Shown piece after piece: positions 23,709 through 24,620 of a stretch of DNA of 24,620 bases. Origin of the DNA: a virus. The stretch spans positions 1-24,620 of the IMG/VR virus record IMGVR_UViG_3300049259_000296; one strand, given 5' to 3'. The translations under genes and the position numbers were made by a program. The stretch's first letter is position 1. Each line of letters opens with the position of its first letter. Below the pieces are notes generated by a model, which was not told where the DNA came from, ran no database searches, and worked only from the letters and a program-made list of their open reading frames with translations.

Positions 23709-23883
23709 CCATGCACAGTTACGTCAACATCGCTTTCTTGTCTCACTTGGGACCACCGGAATTATCCTGACACTCTGGTGCGAAAACTGGGCTGGGAACG
23801 CAGTTGCGAAAGTTCACTCTGCCCTCCTTCGTCTCTCAGTCAATCGGTGCGCGGTAACGCTCCAGCCTGTTCAGTAGGAATTC

Positions 23884-23952
23884 ATGTCCGAAACTAAGCG
23901 TACAAACGCCCGGGCCGAAACCCTGCGTCGCTTGTTTCGTTTGCCTCTATGA
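23884..23952 (+). CDS. 22-codon leader peptide overlapping the next small gene
   Basis: ATG 23884 has AGGAA 5 nt upstream and encodes a basic 22-residue peptide (MSETKRTNARAETLRRLFRL, then PL). Its TGA overlaps the start of the next gene in ATGA (23949-23952). The downstream gene has no ribosome binding site of its own, so the leader probably couples its translation. Arginine makes up almost a quarter of the peptide, which could make translation sensitive to charged tRNA-Arg. That regulatory idea is inference. Confidence 0.45.
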   Translation: MSETKRTNARAETLRRLFRLPL

Positions 23953-24113
23953 AGTCCGGCGAGGTCCTCCAACCCGAAGAGTACGAACGCAAGGCCGAGG
24001 AAGCCGAAGAACGGGCGCGCAAGTGCGGCGATAAAACGGCCCGCGAGACCTTTGAAGAGATCGCCCGGAATTGGCGTGAGATGGCCCTTCTGGTCCGCCG
24101 GATGGGGTTGTAG
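23949..24113 (+). CDS. Small charged helical protein, 54 residues
   Basis: The protein reads MKSGEVLQPEEYERKAEEAE and continues to REMALLVRRMGL. It is almost entirely a charged amphipathic helix (E/K/R/A heptad-like, YERKAEEAEERARKC ... ARETFEEIARNWREMALLV). The start is the only in-frame start codon after an in-frame stop at 23895-23897, and it overlaps a leader-peptide stop. Short proteins with this YxxKAEEAxxxA..FxxIAxxWRxMA pattern are common in Bradyrhizobium-type genomes (from memory), and none has a known function. The pattern makes a real gene more likely than chance. Confidence 0.7.
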   Translation: MKSGEVLQPEEYERKAEEAEERARKCGDKTARETFEEIARNWREMALLVRRMGL

Positions 24114-24251
24114 ACACCTGCATTCGTCCCGGACTCTCCACGCCCTAAAGCGCACCATGCAAACATTCCGACCGTCGTAGAGATGGCGAGGATTGTTCGA
24201 GTTAAACTCCGTGCCTCGACTGGAGGTCCGTTAGCACTCAGGGAGAGCGAA

Positions 24252-24518
24252 ATGGAAGAAACTCAGGTCGGATGGATCGCAGCCATCATCATCGGCGGTA
24301 TCGCAGGCTGGCTCGCTGAGCAGTTCATGCAAAGCCGAATGGGCCTGCTCTGGAACATCATTCTGGGCATCATCGGCGCGGCAGTTGCTAGCTGGCTGTT
24401 CGGTCCAGTTGGCGTTGGATTTGGTCCGGGCTGGCTAGGCTATCTCGTTGCCGGCCTTATCGGAGCCTGCATCCTAATCTGGCTTGCCCGATTGGTCTGG
24501 CGACCCGCTCAGACGTAG
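24252..24518 (+). CDS. GlsB/YeaQ/YmgE family stress-response membrane protein
   Basis: The start is ATG 24252 with GGGAGAG 5 nt upstream; the frame is open from 24183, but the extra residues are not family-like. The 88-residue protein has three hydrophobic segments: WIAAIIIGGIAGWLAEQFM, LWNIILGIIGAAVASWLFG and WLGYLVAGLIGACILIWLARL. The glycine-rich GGIAGWLAE ... NIILGIIGA pattern is the GlsB/YeaQ/YmgE (transglycosylase-associated) signature. In bacteria the family is induced by envelope, acid or general stress; its biochemical role is not settled. It appears monocistronic. Confidence 0.92.
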   Translation: MEETQVGWIAAIIIGGIAGWLAEQFMQSRMGLLWNIILGIIGAAVASWLFGPVGVGFGPGWLGYLVAGLIGACILIWLARLVWRPAQT

Positions 24519-24523
24519 TACCT

Positions 24524-24563
24524 ACAAAAATGGGCCGCTCGCAGAATCCCTACGAACGGCCCA
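24524..24563 (-). terminator. Hairpin with T-run on the minus strand
   Basis: TGGGCCG (24531-24537) pairs with CGGCCCA (24557-24563) around a 19-nt loop. On the minus strand the stem is followed by TTTTTGT. It would terminate a leftward gene entering from beyond the window; on the plus strand there is no T-run after it. A second small hairpin, CGCCC-AAAAGA-GGGCG, lies at 24579-24594, just after a GGAGG at 24571-24575. Confidence 0.4.
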
Positions 24564-24620
24564 AGTCTAGGGAGGAAACGCCCAAAAGAGGGCGGCGACT
24601 GAAGATGGTGATCGACCGTC

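Noticed and set aside
1-24620. tRNA or rRNA gene as an integration site
   Set aside because: No cloverleaf or conserved rRNA segment was recognised by eye; a covariance-model scan would settle this.

Overview
The window looks like chromosomal DNA of an alphaproteobacterium of the order Hyphomicrobiales (Rhizobiales), most likely Bradyrhizobium or a close relative. This rests on high GC content, strong purine-rich ribosome binding sites with many ATGA stop/start overlaps, a Tat-exported ABC_sub_bind-type solute-binding protein, a GlsB/YeaQ stress protein, a candidate EcfG-type promoter (GGAAC-N17-TGTT) and a DUF2924/serine-recombinase module that I recall from rhizobial accessory regions. No database search was possible, so family names come from motif recognition.

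Layout. (1) 1-3314: 3' part of a large repetitive secreted protein made of DUF11-like repeats with DxNxDG loops; one repeat carries an inserted domain with Cys and Gln in a thioester-domain-like arrangement. (2) 3315-5110: a non-coding stretch, then the C-terminal half of an MmeI-like restriction/methyltransferase that has lost its catalytic part. (3) 5303-8031: a frameshifted short-chain dehydrogenase behind a candidate general-stress promoter, then a two-gene unit of a small membrane protein and an HlyD-type membrane fusion protein. (4) 8203-11350: a small serine recombinase, then a leftward four-gene operon (small protein, DUF2924 protein, large serine recombinase, small HTH-like protein) joined by stop/start overlaps. 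(5) 11492-15397: an unrecognised 457-residue protein, then a five-gene chain in which every junction is an ATGA overlap (HTH protein, basic small protein, small protein, DUF3631 ATPase, stand-alone TSCPD protein). (6) 15448-19808: a solitary CheB methylesterase domain, then a phage packaging-type operon (DUF5681, ParB-methyltransferase fusion, small-terminase-like protein, large terminase). It stops at the terminase with no portal or capsid genes, and the terminase Walker A lysine is replaced by glutamate. (7) 19991-22052: a Tat-dependent ABC solute-binding protein and a second small serine recombinase with two dyads upstream. (8) 22244-24620: a 67-residue orphan, a leftward FkbM methyltransferase, a 22-codon leader overlapping a 54-residue charged helical protein, a GlsB-type membrane protein and a terminator-like hairpin.

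Interpretation (inference). About 8.1-22.1 kb is a mosaic mobile island: three serine recombinases of different types surround a decayed, headless phage-derived block. It carries morons or regulators such as CheB and TSCPD. The flanking methylase fragment and frameshifted dehydrogenase show further decay to the left. The least understood parts are the DUF2924-recombinase operon, the ATGA-linked HTH-DUF3631-TSCPD chain with its complementary 9-bp repeats, and the headless terminase module with the altered P-loop.
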